A DNA stretch of 6,289 bases from Planctomycetota bacterium (GCA_021828935.1 JAJZCU010000134.1:1-6289), one strand, 5' to 3'. Positions 1 through 6,078 are shown, counted from the stretch's first letter. A program made the numbers and translations. Notes: generated by a model from the letters alone, not told the origin.

Positions 1-1383
1 TGCGAAGAGGCGGAAAATTTTGTTGAAGCGATCCTGTTACTGGGGCAGGATAGCCCTTTTGATCTGATCCTGGGAATGGTGGAAGATGAAGCGCCGCAAC
101 TGCAGCGCGTCCTGCTGCATGTGCGTGGCGCCCACCCGGCGGGCAAGATTATTTTAGTCTGTGAAAGCTATGCCGAACCAGCCTGCCGCCGCGCCCTGGC
201 TTGGGGCGCCACCGATTATCTTATATCGCCCGTGACGCCCGCGCAGTTGGCCGCTGCCGCGGGTTTGATCATGCCCGGCACGGAGCCTGCAACGGGCGGG
301 GATGAATCATCACAACATTCTCCGGGCTCCGAAGATTTCGCGGCCGCCACACAGGGCCCCCCGGAAGGCGCAGTCGACGACGGTCCGGTCTTAAACATTG
401 ATTCACTGACCCTGCCCCTGGTGGTGCAGGCCGCATTGTTTAACGATCTTTTGCAGGGCAAAGTCAACCTCACTGGAAAGGCCATGCGTGCCTTGCACGC
501 GCATGCGGGGCTGGCGGGCGAACTGCGTTTCTTGTTGCCCACGGAGGCCGCCGTGGTGCTGCAAAGCCCCAAGGCCGCCGGGCGCGTCATTGCGCCGGTG
601 GCCCATGAGGGGCTTTCTTTTGGCGCACTGGAATTGGCCGGCCCGACCCTTGGTCCGGCCGCCGCAGCCCAGCTTGATCAGGCCGCGGCCTGGCTCGGGG
701 GTTTCCTGGCCATGGTGAAGCGCCATGAGCAGTTGCGCACCATGGCGGTCACGGATGAACTTTCTGGCGCCTACAACCGCCGCTACTTCAACCAGTGGAT
801 ACACGCCCTGTTGGACCGCGCCCGCGAAGGCCGCTTCCGCGTTACCCTTTTATTATTTGATATTGATAACTTCAAGAGCTACAACGACCGCTTCGGCCAT
901 GCCGCCGGCGATTCCATCATTCGCGAAGTCATCAGCCTGCTGCGCCACTGCACCCGCACGAACGACTTGGTGGCCCGCATCGGCGGCGATGAATTTGCCG
1001 TGGTCTTTTGGGACAGCGAAGCCCCCCGGATGCCCAACAGTCAACACCCGCGCGATGTGCTGGCCGTCACCGACCGCTTCCGCAAGGCCATCGCCAGCCA
1101 TGAATGGAGCCGCGTGGTCAGCGCGCCCGGCAGCGTGAGCATTTCGGGCGGCTTATCAACTTTTCCGTGGGATGGCGAAACACTGGAAACGTTAATGCTG
1201 GTGGCGGACCAAACGCTCATGCAGGCCAAAGCCAGCGGCAAGAATGTGATTATGCTTTCGCCGCGGATCCGGGAAAATGCGCAGGAGGCCCTGGCATCTG
1301 AAGAGCTCGCCCGGCACGGCGCCAATCAGCCGACCCAATCCGCGCAGGAGTCCGACGCCCCGCCGGACGCACCCGCCGCCTGA
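1..1383 (+). CDS. Diguanylate cyclase with pseudo-receiver, GAF-like and GGDEF domains (5' end outside window)
   Basis: Cytoplasmic enzyme expected to make cyclic-di-GMP from two GTP. The frame is open from base 1, so the gene starts left of the window; the first ATG, at 76, lies inside a domain and is not a credible start. Counting codons from base 1: residues about 1-85 resemble a response-regulator receiver (DLILG, KIILVC, GATDYLISP) but lack the phospho-acceptor Asp, the beta-4 Thr/Ser and the conserved Lys. A Gly/Pro/Ser-rich linker follows, then a GAF-like region (about 130-240) and a connecting helix. The GGDEF domain covers about 251-419, with DIDNFK (nt 859-876), YND..GH, an intact GGDEF signature (nt 982-996) and an RxxD inhibitory site, RTND (nt 955-966), spaced as in PleD. 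The tail is Pro/Ala-rich. The GGDEF call is firm; the GAF call is weaker. An intact signature and I-site suggest an active, product-inhibited enzyme. It ends in TGA, 87 bp before yggS. Confidence 0.93.
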   Translation, partial: CEEAENFVEAILLLGQDSPFDLILGMVEDEAPQLQRVLLHVRGAHPAGKIILVCESYAEPACRRALAWGATDYLISPVTPAQLAAAAGLIMPGTEPATGGDESSQHSPGSEDFAAATQGPPEGAVDDGPVLNIDSLTLPLVVQAALFNDLLQGKVNLTGKAMRALHAHAGLAGELRFLLPTEAAVVLQSPKAAGRVIAPVAHEGLSFGALELAGPTLGPAAAAQLDQAAAWLGGFLAMVKRHEQLRTMAVTDELSGAYNRRYFNQWIHALLDRAREGRFRVTLLLFDIDNFKSYNDRFGHAAGDSIIREVISLLRHCTRTNDLVARIGGDEFAVVFWDSEAPRMPNSQHPRDVLAVTDRFRKAIASHEWSRVVSAPGSVSISGGLSTFPWDGETLETLMLVADQTLMQAKASGKNVIMLSPRIRENAQEALASEELARHGANQPTQSAQESDAPPDAPAA

Positions 1384-1418
1384 ATGCCAATTCCCGCAAT
1401 TTCGGCTATTGTCGCGGC

Positions 1419-1446
1419 TTTACACCGCCGCGGCATCGGCGATAAT
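1419..1446 (+). promoter_or_regulatory. Candidate sigma70-type promoter for yggS
   Basis: TTTACA (1419-1424) and GATAAT (1441-1446) each differ from the -35 and -10 consensus by one base and are separated by 16 bp. The predicted start near 1453 would leave a leader of under 20 nt ahead of the yggS ATG. This would allow yggS to be expressed independently of the upstream cyclase gene. It is a consensus match only; sigma factor preferences in the presumed phylum are poorly known. Confidence 0.4.
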
Positions 1447-1460
1447 GATGGACCGATAAA

Positions 1461-1465
1461 AAGGA
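1461..1465 (+). promoter_or_regulatory. Ribosome binding site that fixes the yggS start
   Basis: AAGGA lies 5 nt before the ATG at 1471. The frame is also open back to an ATG at 1384, directly after the cyclase stop. That start would add 29 residues with no family counterpart, and its upstream bases belong to the end of the cyclase gene without a clear Shine-Dalgarno. The start at 1471 gives the N-terminus normal for this family. Confidence 0.75.
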
Positions 1466-1470
1466 AAAAA

Positions 1471-2187
1471 ATGGATTTTCAGGAACGCTACAACCACATC
1501 ACCGAAACGATCCACAGCACCGCGCGGAAGGCCCGGCGCGAACCCAATGAAATCACCTTTGTCGCTGTGACCAAAAACGCCCAGGCGGCCGACCTTCAGA
1601 AACTTCTGGAACTTGGCCACCGCGACTTGGGCGAAAGCAAACTGCAGCATCTGCAGCAACGGGCGGTGGAAGTGGAACCCTGGCTGGGCGACCCGCCCCA
1701 AAGCGTCCGCTGGCACATGATCGGCCATTTGCAACGCAATAAGGTGAAGGCCACGCTGCAATTGGCCAGCCTTGTGCATAGCGTGGATTCGCTGCGGCTG
1801 GCGGAAGAAATTCAGATTGCCGCCACGCGCCTGGAAAAAACCGTGGCGATCATGCTGGAAGTCAACACCGGCGAGGAAAGCACGAAGTACGGCGTGGCGG
1901 TGGGCGCGGCGCAACATTTGGCGGAACAAATTGACACCATGGAAGGCGTCCATCTGGTGGGCCTGATGACCATGGCTCCGCGTTCAGAAAACGCGGAAGA
2001 TTCACGCCGGTATTTTGTGCGCCTGCGCGAAATTTTTGAGGAAATTAAGTTTCGCAAAATCGGCGGCACCCATTTCCGCCACCTGTCCATGGGCATGACT
2101 CAGGATTATGCCGTGGCCATTGAAGAAGGCGCCACCATGGTGCGCATCGGCACGGCGCTGTTCGGTGAAGGCACGCCGGAGGAATAA
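1471..2187 (+). CDS. yggS: YggS family pyridoxal-5'-phosphate homeostasis protein (PLPBP)
   Basis: A 238-residue cytoplasmic fold-type III (alanine-racemase-like TIM barrel) protein that binds PLP but has no known catalytic activity. In the family it buffers free PLP and influences amino-acid and vitamin B6 balance. The PLP-binding lysine is K35 in FVAVTK (nt 1573-1575). Other family hallmarks in order: LGESKLQ (canonical form GENxxQE), RWHMIGHLQRNK, VHSVD, LEVNTGEESTKYG, GLMTMAP, LSMGMTQDY and the phosphate-binding MVRIGTALFG near the C-terminus. Length matches the family (about 230-240). The Asn-to-Ser change in the GEN motif is the only small deviation I see. In many bacteria yggS sits with cell-division or proline-synthesis genes; here it follows a diguanylate cyclase gene and converges on a repeat array that starts 10 bp after its stop codon. 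The family call is very secure. Confidence 0.97.
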   Translation: MDFQERYNHITETIHSTARKARREPNEITFVAVTKNAQAADLQKLLELGHRDLGESKLQHLQQRAVEVEPWLGDPPQSVRWHMIGHLQRNKVKATLQLASLVHSVDSLRLAEEIQIAATRLEKTVAIMLEVNTGEESTKYGVAVGAAQHLAEQIDTMEGVHLVGLMTMAPRSENAEDSRRYFVRLREIFEEIKFRKIGGTHFRHLSMGMTQDYAVAIEEGATMVRIGTALFGEGTPEE

Positions 2188-2196
2188 TTCGCGCCG

Positions 2197-2288
2197 TATC
2201 CGCGTTCATCCGCGGTTCCCTTAGCCGCCGTCGTGCCGCGACGGCGGCGGGAATTATTAAACCGCTGATTACGCGGATTACGCGGATA
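2197..2288. repeat. Dyad unit 1 (type A loop)
   Basis: The left arm (2197-2217) has two ATCCGCG modules; the right arm (2260-2288) has two CGCGGAT modules. The loop contains a perfect 10-bp inner hairpin (2224-2248). It begins 10 bp after the yggS stop codon. Its left arm is one 9-nt module shorter than in units 2-4. Confidence 0.88.
2224..2248. terminator. Possible factor-independent or two-way terminator hairpin after yggS
   Basis: GCCGCCGTCG (2224-2233) and CGACGGCGGC (2239-2248) pair perfectly across a 5-nt loop, nested inside dyad unit 1 and 37 bp beyond the yggS stop codon. No T-run follows on either strand, so it does not fit a classical intrinsic terminator. The outer arms could extend it into a very long stem. 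Confidence 0.3.
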
Positions 2289-2329
2289 GGGGACGACGGA
2301 ATACGTTGTCGCCATCATCCATTCCGTCG

Positions 2330-2431
2330 TATCCGCGTTCATCCGCGTCATCCGCGGTTCTCTTAGCCGTCGTCATGCCGCGACGGTAGCGGGATTTATT
2401 AAACCGCTGATTACGCGGATTTACGCGGATA
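2330..2431. repeat. Dyad unit 2 (type A loop)
   Basis: The left arm (2330-2359) has three ATCCGCG modules; the right arm (2402-2431) has two CGCGGAT modules separated by TTTA rather than TTA. The loop carries a shorter inner stem, CCGTCG (2367-2372) with CGACGG (2381-2386), a diverged version of the unit 1 inner hairpin. Confidence 0.88.
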
Positions 2432-2546
2432 GGGGCGACGGGACGGCCAATTTCTCCGACAGGTCATTACATCATAACATTCCAGACCGCAATGGATGCA
2501 ACGCCGCCGCGGAAATGGGATGGGGTCGCCGACATCCATTCCGTCG

Positions 2547-2648
2547 TATCCGCGTTTATCCGCGTCATCCGCGGTTCCCTTGGCCGTCGTCATGCCGCGA
2601 CGGCGGCAGGAATTATTAAACCGCTGATTACGCGGATTTACGCGGATA
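2547..2648. repeat. Dyad unit 3 (type A loop)
   Basis: The left arm (2547-2576) has three ATCCGCG modules with one TTT for TTC change; the right arm (2619-2648) has two modules with the same TTTA spacing as unit 2. The inner stem is GCCGTCG (2583-2589) with CGACGGC (2598-2604). Units 2 and 3 with their spacers are the most alike pair, which suggests a recent duplication. Confidence 0.88.
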
Positions 2649-2764
2649 GGGGCGACGGGGACGGCCAATTTCTCCGACAGGTTATTACATCATAACATTC
2701 CAAATCGAACTGGACGCAACGCCGCCGCGGAAATGGGATGGGGTCGCCATCATCCATTCCGCCG

Positions 2765-2852
2765 TATCCGCGTTCATCCGCGTCATCCGCGGTCAAGCAG
2801 GCGGCAGCGGCTCCAACTAATTCAACCGCTGATTACGCGGATTACGCGGATA
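2765..2852. repeat. Dyad unit 4 (type B loop)
   Basis: The left arm starts at 2765 with three ATCCGCG modules and ends CCGCGGT at 2793. The loop is a different sequence (CAAGCAGGCGGCAGCGG, then CTCCAACTAATT) that lacks the CCGTCG/CGACGG inner stem of units 1-3. The right arm (2824-2852) has two modules. Confidence 0.88.
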
Positions 2853-2968
2853 GGGACGGCGGGGACGCCCAACTTACCCGGCAAGTTATTACATCGTAAC
2901 ATTCCAAATCGAACTGGACGCAACGCCGCCGCGGAAATGGGATGGGGTCGCCGACATCCATTCCGTCG

Positions 2969-3056
2969 TATCCGCGTTCATCCGCGTCATCCGCGTCATC
3001 CGCGGTCAAGCAGGCGGCAGCGGCTCCAACTAATTAAACCGCTGATTACGCGGATA
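2969..3056. repeat. Dyad unit 5 (type B loop)
   Basis: The left arm (2969-3006) is expanded to four ATCCGCG modules and the right arm (3037-3056) is reduced to one CGCGGAT module, so the arms are unequal. The loop is nearly identical to that of unit 4. The shared loop and 204-bp spacing show that units 4 and 5 arose by duplication. Confidence 0.88.
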
Positions 3057-3171
3057 GGGATGACGGGGCACCCAGTTTCGCCGACAACATAATTAAATCA
3101 CAACATTCCAACCCAAATGGATGCGGGGCCTCGCCGTTTGATTTGCCAACTGCCATTATCCATTTCCGTCC

Positions 3172-3214
3172 TATCCGCGTTCATCCGGGGGCGCCCTCTG
3201 GGCCATCCGCGGTT
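3172..3214. repeat. Degraded dyad half-unit 6
   Basis: Only a left arm is present. It begins TATCCGCGTTCATCC and ends CATCCGCGGTT, but the GCGT normally between these parts is replaced by a 17-bp GC-rich segment (GGGGGCGCCCTCTGGGC). No right arm follows. The preceding spacer (3057-3171) is also the most diverged, so the array decays towards this end. Confidence 0.75.
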
Positions 3215-3241
3215 CCCGCCATTCTGTGCCAGCCGCCCGCC

Positions 3242-3266
3242 GGCCGGCGCAATTGCCGCCCCGGCC
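3242..3266. terminator. Weak hairpin just beyond the stop of the large minus-strand gene
   Basis: GGCCGG (3242-3247) and CCGGCC (3261-3266) form a 6-bp stem with a 13-nt loop, 8 bp past the TAA of the LEPR/CAP gene. There is no T-run on the minus strand, so termination here is only a possibility. Confidence 0.2.
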
Positions 3267-3274
3267 AGTAAGTA

Positions 3275-6067
3275 TTAATAAAACTGCATCTGCGCTGTCG
3301 CCAGCACATCCGCCTGCCCGGTAAGTGGGTCAATTAAATTAACAGTAACCGTGTGCAGGCCCGGAGTCACCAGATACGGCACAAACGCGAAGCCATGATT
3401 CGCGCTGCCCAGCACGCCCGTTAAATCAGTACGCACGCCATTGGCCGGCAGTAACGCGCCCGGAACGCCGCCAATATCAATGCGCACATCCACGGGCTGG
3501 GATCCGGAAAAACTGTCAAACGCCCAGCCGGAAATCAGACTGGCCGTGGCCACATCAACATGGCCAATTGGCCCCGGTGCCCCGCCCGCGATCACTGTGC
3601 CGATCAGCGTATCTTCGTGGAAAACCGGATTGATCACATACACACTGATCGTGTGCGCCCCGTTGGACAGCGCCGGCAGTTGAAAGAAAAACCCATGCTG
3701 CGTGCTGCCCAAAAATGGCGCCAAATCGGGCCGTGAGCCATTCGCGGCAAACACGTTCCCCGCAACGCCATCAATGGAAATGCCAACATACGCCGGTTGC
3801 GCCCCCGCTGCGGGATCAAATGCCCAGCCCGCGATCATCGAATTGGTTAATACATCAATATGGCCCTGCGGACCGGCCGCGGCAATCCAACCGCCGCCAA
3901 TTTGCGTGGTTTGGTTGGTCAACGGGTCGGTGGCCATCACCTGCACGTAATGCGGCACGGCGGAAAGCCCGGATAACGTAATGGAAAAGCCGTGATTGGC
4001 GCTGCCCAGAAAATGCAGCAGATCCGGCCGGGACAAATTGGCCGACACGGCGCCCTGTGCCGCGCCATCAATGACCAAATGCACCTGCGCCGGATTGGCC
4101 GCTTCCTGAATGCTGTACGCCCAGCCGGAAATGAGGCCCGAAGAAAGCACATCGACATGCCCCACGGGCGGCACCTGCGTTGGCTCGCCCACGGTGATGG
4201 TGCGCGTGCCCAATAACGTCAGCGCTTCAGATTGCGTATCCACGGCGTACACGCTGACCGTGTGCGGGCCGGGGGTCAGCGGGGGCAGGCTGACAGAAAA
4301 TCCATGGGCGGTGGAATTGATCCCCGGAACGTTGGCTAAGTCCGACCGCTGGTTACTGGCCAGCAAGGGTTGGCCGGCCACGCCGTCAATGTCCACGCGC
4401 ACCAGAACACTGGCCGCAGGCGTATTGGGATCCGCCGCCCAGCCGGATACCACGCTGGCCGTGGCGATATCCACCGAACCAATCGGCGGCGAATTGCCGT
4501 AAATGGTCCCGCGCAGCAGCACGGAAAATACGCCGGTCGTGGGGTCCTGGGCCACCACGGTGATGGAATGCGGACCGGGCGTGAGGCCGGGCATTTGATA
4601 AGAAAAGCCGTGATTTGAACTGCCCAGGGCGGCGGTCAGGTCGGGCCGCGCCAAATTCGCGCGAAACAGCACGCCGGTGTTTCCGTTAATATCCACGCGC
4701 ACATTCACCGGCGCCGGCGCCGCTTCGGGATCAAAAGCCCAGCCGCTGATGACCATGTTGTTGGCCACATCCACATGACCAAATGGCGCCTGATCATTCT
4801 GGAACAGCGTCTGCGAAGTTAATAATGTCGGCGCCTGCCCGGCGGTTCCAAAGGCGTACACCTGCACCAGATGCGTTCCATAAGAAAGCTGGGGCATGGC
4901 AAAGGAGAAGCCGTGATTGGCCGTGCCCAGAAAATTTTGCAGGTCCGCCCGCGGCAAATTGGCCGCGAACGGGGTTCCCACATGGCCGTCAATATCCACG
5001 CGCACCAGGGAAGGCAGCGGTCCCAAATTATTTTGATAAGCCCACCCGCTGATCACCGAAGTCGTGGCCACGTCAACATGACCAATGGGCGGCGTGTTGT
5101 AGGCTGACGCGTTAATGTCCACTTCCGTGTTGCTGTTGCCCACGGTCACCTGCCGCGTGATCGGTGCGCCCAGCGGGCCCCCGCTGAACGTTTCGGTGTA
5201 TGTGCCCGGCGCCAGTTGCAACTGATACCCGCCGGCCGACATGGTGGTGGTTTGAAAGGTTTGGCCGTTGCTTGTGGCGCTGACCAAAATTCCGCCCAGC
5301 CCCTCATTTAATTGATAAAGCCCCTGCGGGTCGGCGTTGTTGTACACCACGCCCAGCAACCAGGGGTTGCCCATGTCGGGCCGGCTGCCAAAATCTTCGG
5401 TGACCAGATACGGGCCCACGCCGCTGCCATTGGGATTGTAATTGGGATTGTAAATGACCGAAATTGCCGCTTCCTGCAGAGTCGGGTCCATGATATTGTC
5501 GCGGTGGCCCGGCGGAGACTGTATGCCGCCGGATGTGCCCGCGCCGCCGCCCCAATCAATGGCGAAACCCGCGTGGGCGTAGAGGAAGTCCAAAGCGTAA
5601 GCATAGACGTTCTCCGCGACGTTATTCCAATCGTATCCCGCGTTGCTCACGCGCGTTCCCAGGTTCGCTTCCCCGGGCAATTGGTGCGACTGCGTATTAT
5701 CCGCCAGCATTAATTGGTTATGGGCGGTGGCGGTGCCGTAAAGAATGCTGTTCCAAGCCAGTGGCGCGGTCGGGGTAAGGGCTGCCCATTGCTGCTGCAA
5801 CAGGGTTTGATTCACCTGATAATAATTCAGGGCAGTGGTGATGTTGGAATCGCCGGAATTTAGCAGCAGGGGCAGTTGGGCCTGCGGATTCACGCGCATC
5901 TCGTTGGTGAGCGTCATGATATATTGCTCGGCATTGGACGGATTGAACGCCGTACCGCTAAGCAGCAGACGCGGTTCAAGGCGTTCGAGCATATCCGGAG
6001 GGCAACTGGGGCGCCGGCTGGCGCCGAAAAGCCGCACAAAACGCGGTGGCCAAATTTTTTTCTGCAT
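3275..6067 (-). CDS. LEPR-motif exported protein: CAP/SCP-like domain, SdrD-B-like domain and six tandem repeats
   Basis: A 930-residue protein probably acting outside the cytoplasm. The start at 6067 is chosen because AGGAAA sits 7 nt upstream; the ATG at 6112 would add 15 unsupported residues. A short basic N-terminus (MQKKIW) is followed by LEPRLLLSG at 30-38, a motif of large exported proteins in Planctomycetota and some Proteobacteria; no ordinary long hydrophobic signal peptide is seen. Residues about 45-230 are a CAP (SCP/PR-1-like) domain with His128 in QSHQ, Glu152 in VAENV, His188 in GHRDNIM, then LVTEDFG. Residues about 232-319 (LLGVVYN, EGLGGI, SAGGYQLQLAPGTYT) resemble SdrD-B or carboxypeptidase-regulatory beta domains, with a poor calcium loop. 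Six repeats of about 100 residues fill 326-930. No dockerin, PEP-CTERM, LPXTG or other C-terminal anchor is visible. CAP proteins may bind ligands or cleave peptides; the substrate here is unknown. Confidence 0.93.
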   Translation of the reverse strand: MQKKIWPPRFVRLFGASRRPSCPPDMLERLEPRLLLSGTAFNPSNAEQYIMTLTNEMRVNPQAQLPLLLNSGDSNITTALNYYQVNQTLLQQQWAALTPTAPLAWNSILYGTATAHNQLMLADNTQSHQLPGEANLGTRVSNAGYDWNNVAENVYAYALDFLYAHAGFAIDWGGGAGTSGGIQSPPGHRDNIMDPTLQEAAISVIYNPNYNPNGSGVGPYLVTEDFGSRPDMGNPWLLGVVYNNADPQGLYQLNEGLGGILVSATSNGQTFQTTTMSAGGYQLQLAPGTYTETFSGGPLGAPITRQVTVGNSNTEVDINASAYNTPPIGHVDVATTSVISGWAYQNNLGPLPSLVRVDIDGHVGTPFAANLPRADLQNFLGTANHGFSFAMPQLSYGTHLVQVYAFGTAGQAPTLLTSQTLFQNDQAPFGHVDVANNMVISGWAFDPEAAPAPVNVRVDINGNTGVLFRANLARPDLTAALGSSNHGFSYQMPGLTPGPHSITVVAQDPTTGVFSVLLRGTIYGNSPPIGSVDIATASVVSGWAADPNTPAASVLVRVDIDGVAGQPLLASNQRSDLANVPGINSTAHGFSVSLPPLTPGPHTVSVYAVDTQSEALTLLGTRTITVGEPTQVPPVGHVDVLSSGLISGWAYSIQEAANPAQVHLVIDGAAQGAVSANLSRPDLLHFLGSANHGFSITLSGLSAVPHYVQVMATDPLTNQTTQIGGGWIAAAGPQGHIDVLTNSMIAGWAFDPAAGAQPAYVGISIDGVAGNVFAANGSRPDLAPFLGSTQHGFFFQLPALSNGAHTISVYVINPVFHEDTLIGTVIAGGAPGPIGHVDVATASLISGWAFDSFSGSQPVDVRIDIGGVPGALLPANGVRTDLTGVLGSANHGFAFVPYLVTPGLHTVTVNLIDPLTGQADVLATAQMQFY
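3278..5092 (-). repeat. Six tandem coding repeats (about 100 residues each) of the LEPR/CAP protein
   Basis: The repeat signature is G-H-V-D-V, ISGWAFDP, V-R-V-D-I-D-G, ANLxRPDL, LGSANHGFSF, then TPGPHTVSVYAxDP and a TLLG-like end. The G-H-V-D-V motifs begin at residues 329, 430, 530, 636, 735 and 835 (nt 5083, 4780, 4480, 4162, 3865 and 3565), so periods are 101, 100, 106, 99 and 100 residues and the last repeat has 96 to the C-terminus. Repeat 3 is the most deviant (GSVDI, ASNQRSDL and a longer segment before AHGF). The copies are well diverged in sequence, unlike the near-identical intergenic dyads. Alternating hydrophobic strands suggest beta-sandwich modules; I recognise a GWA...HGF style seen in other bacterial secreted proteins but cannot name the family with confidence. 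Confidence 0.92.
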
Positions 6068-6072
6068 AAATG

Positions 6073-6078
6073 TTTCCT
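6073..6078 (-). promoter_or_regulatory. Ribosome binding site of the LEPR/CAP gene
   Basis: AGGAAA on the minus strand, with AGGA ending 7 nt before the ATG at 6067. It decides the start in favour of MQKKIW over the in-frame ATGs at 6112 and 6094. Confidence 0.7.

Larger units (their letters stand above)
2197..3214. repeat. Tandem array of five long imperfect dyads plus a degraded sixth, between convergent genes
   Basis: This 1.1-kb stretch has no credible gene. Its core is a dyad: a left arm of repeated ATCCGCG modules ending in CCGCGG, a central loop, and a right arm starting AACCGCTGATTACGCGG and ending GGATA. Left arms begin at 2197, 2330, 2547, 2765, 2969 and 3172, giving periods of 133, 217, 218, 204 and 203 bp. 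The spacers between dyads are 41, 115, 116, 116 and 115 bp, and the long ones share sequence (for example TTATTACATC, AACATTCCA, CGCCGCCGCGGAAATGGGAT, GGGGTCGCC, CATCCATTCCG). The first spacer looks like the same unit with about 75 bp of its middle deleted. The array lies between the 3' ends of yggS and the large minus-strand gene. Function is unknown; two-way transcription termination, a protein-binding array or a non-autonomous repeat family are all possible. Confidence 0.9.

Noticed and set aside
76..1383. Cyclase gene as a complete ORF starting at ATG 76
   Set aside because: The same frame is open to base 1 and encodes the preceding receiver-like strand (SPFDLILG), so ATG 76 is internal.
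1384..1470. Longer YggS starting at ATG 1384
   Set aside because: The 29 extra residues have no family counterpart, and the ATG at 1471 has a well-spaced AAGGA and the standard N-terminus.
2492..3092. Small plus-strand ORFs over the dyad array (67 and 119 residues) and minus-strand ones of 81-85 residues
   Set aside because: They are translations of the DNA repeats (Arg/Pro/His-rich peptides such as AFIRVIRG or HPRHPR). The duplicated 119-residue frame exists only because one period is 204 bp, a multiple of three; other units shift frame.
2197..3214. CRISPR array
   Set aside because: Both the dyads and the sequences between them are conserved, the units are about 200 bp, and no cas gene is visible; CRISPR spacers would be unique and short.
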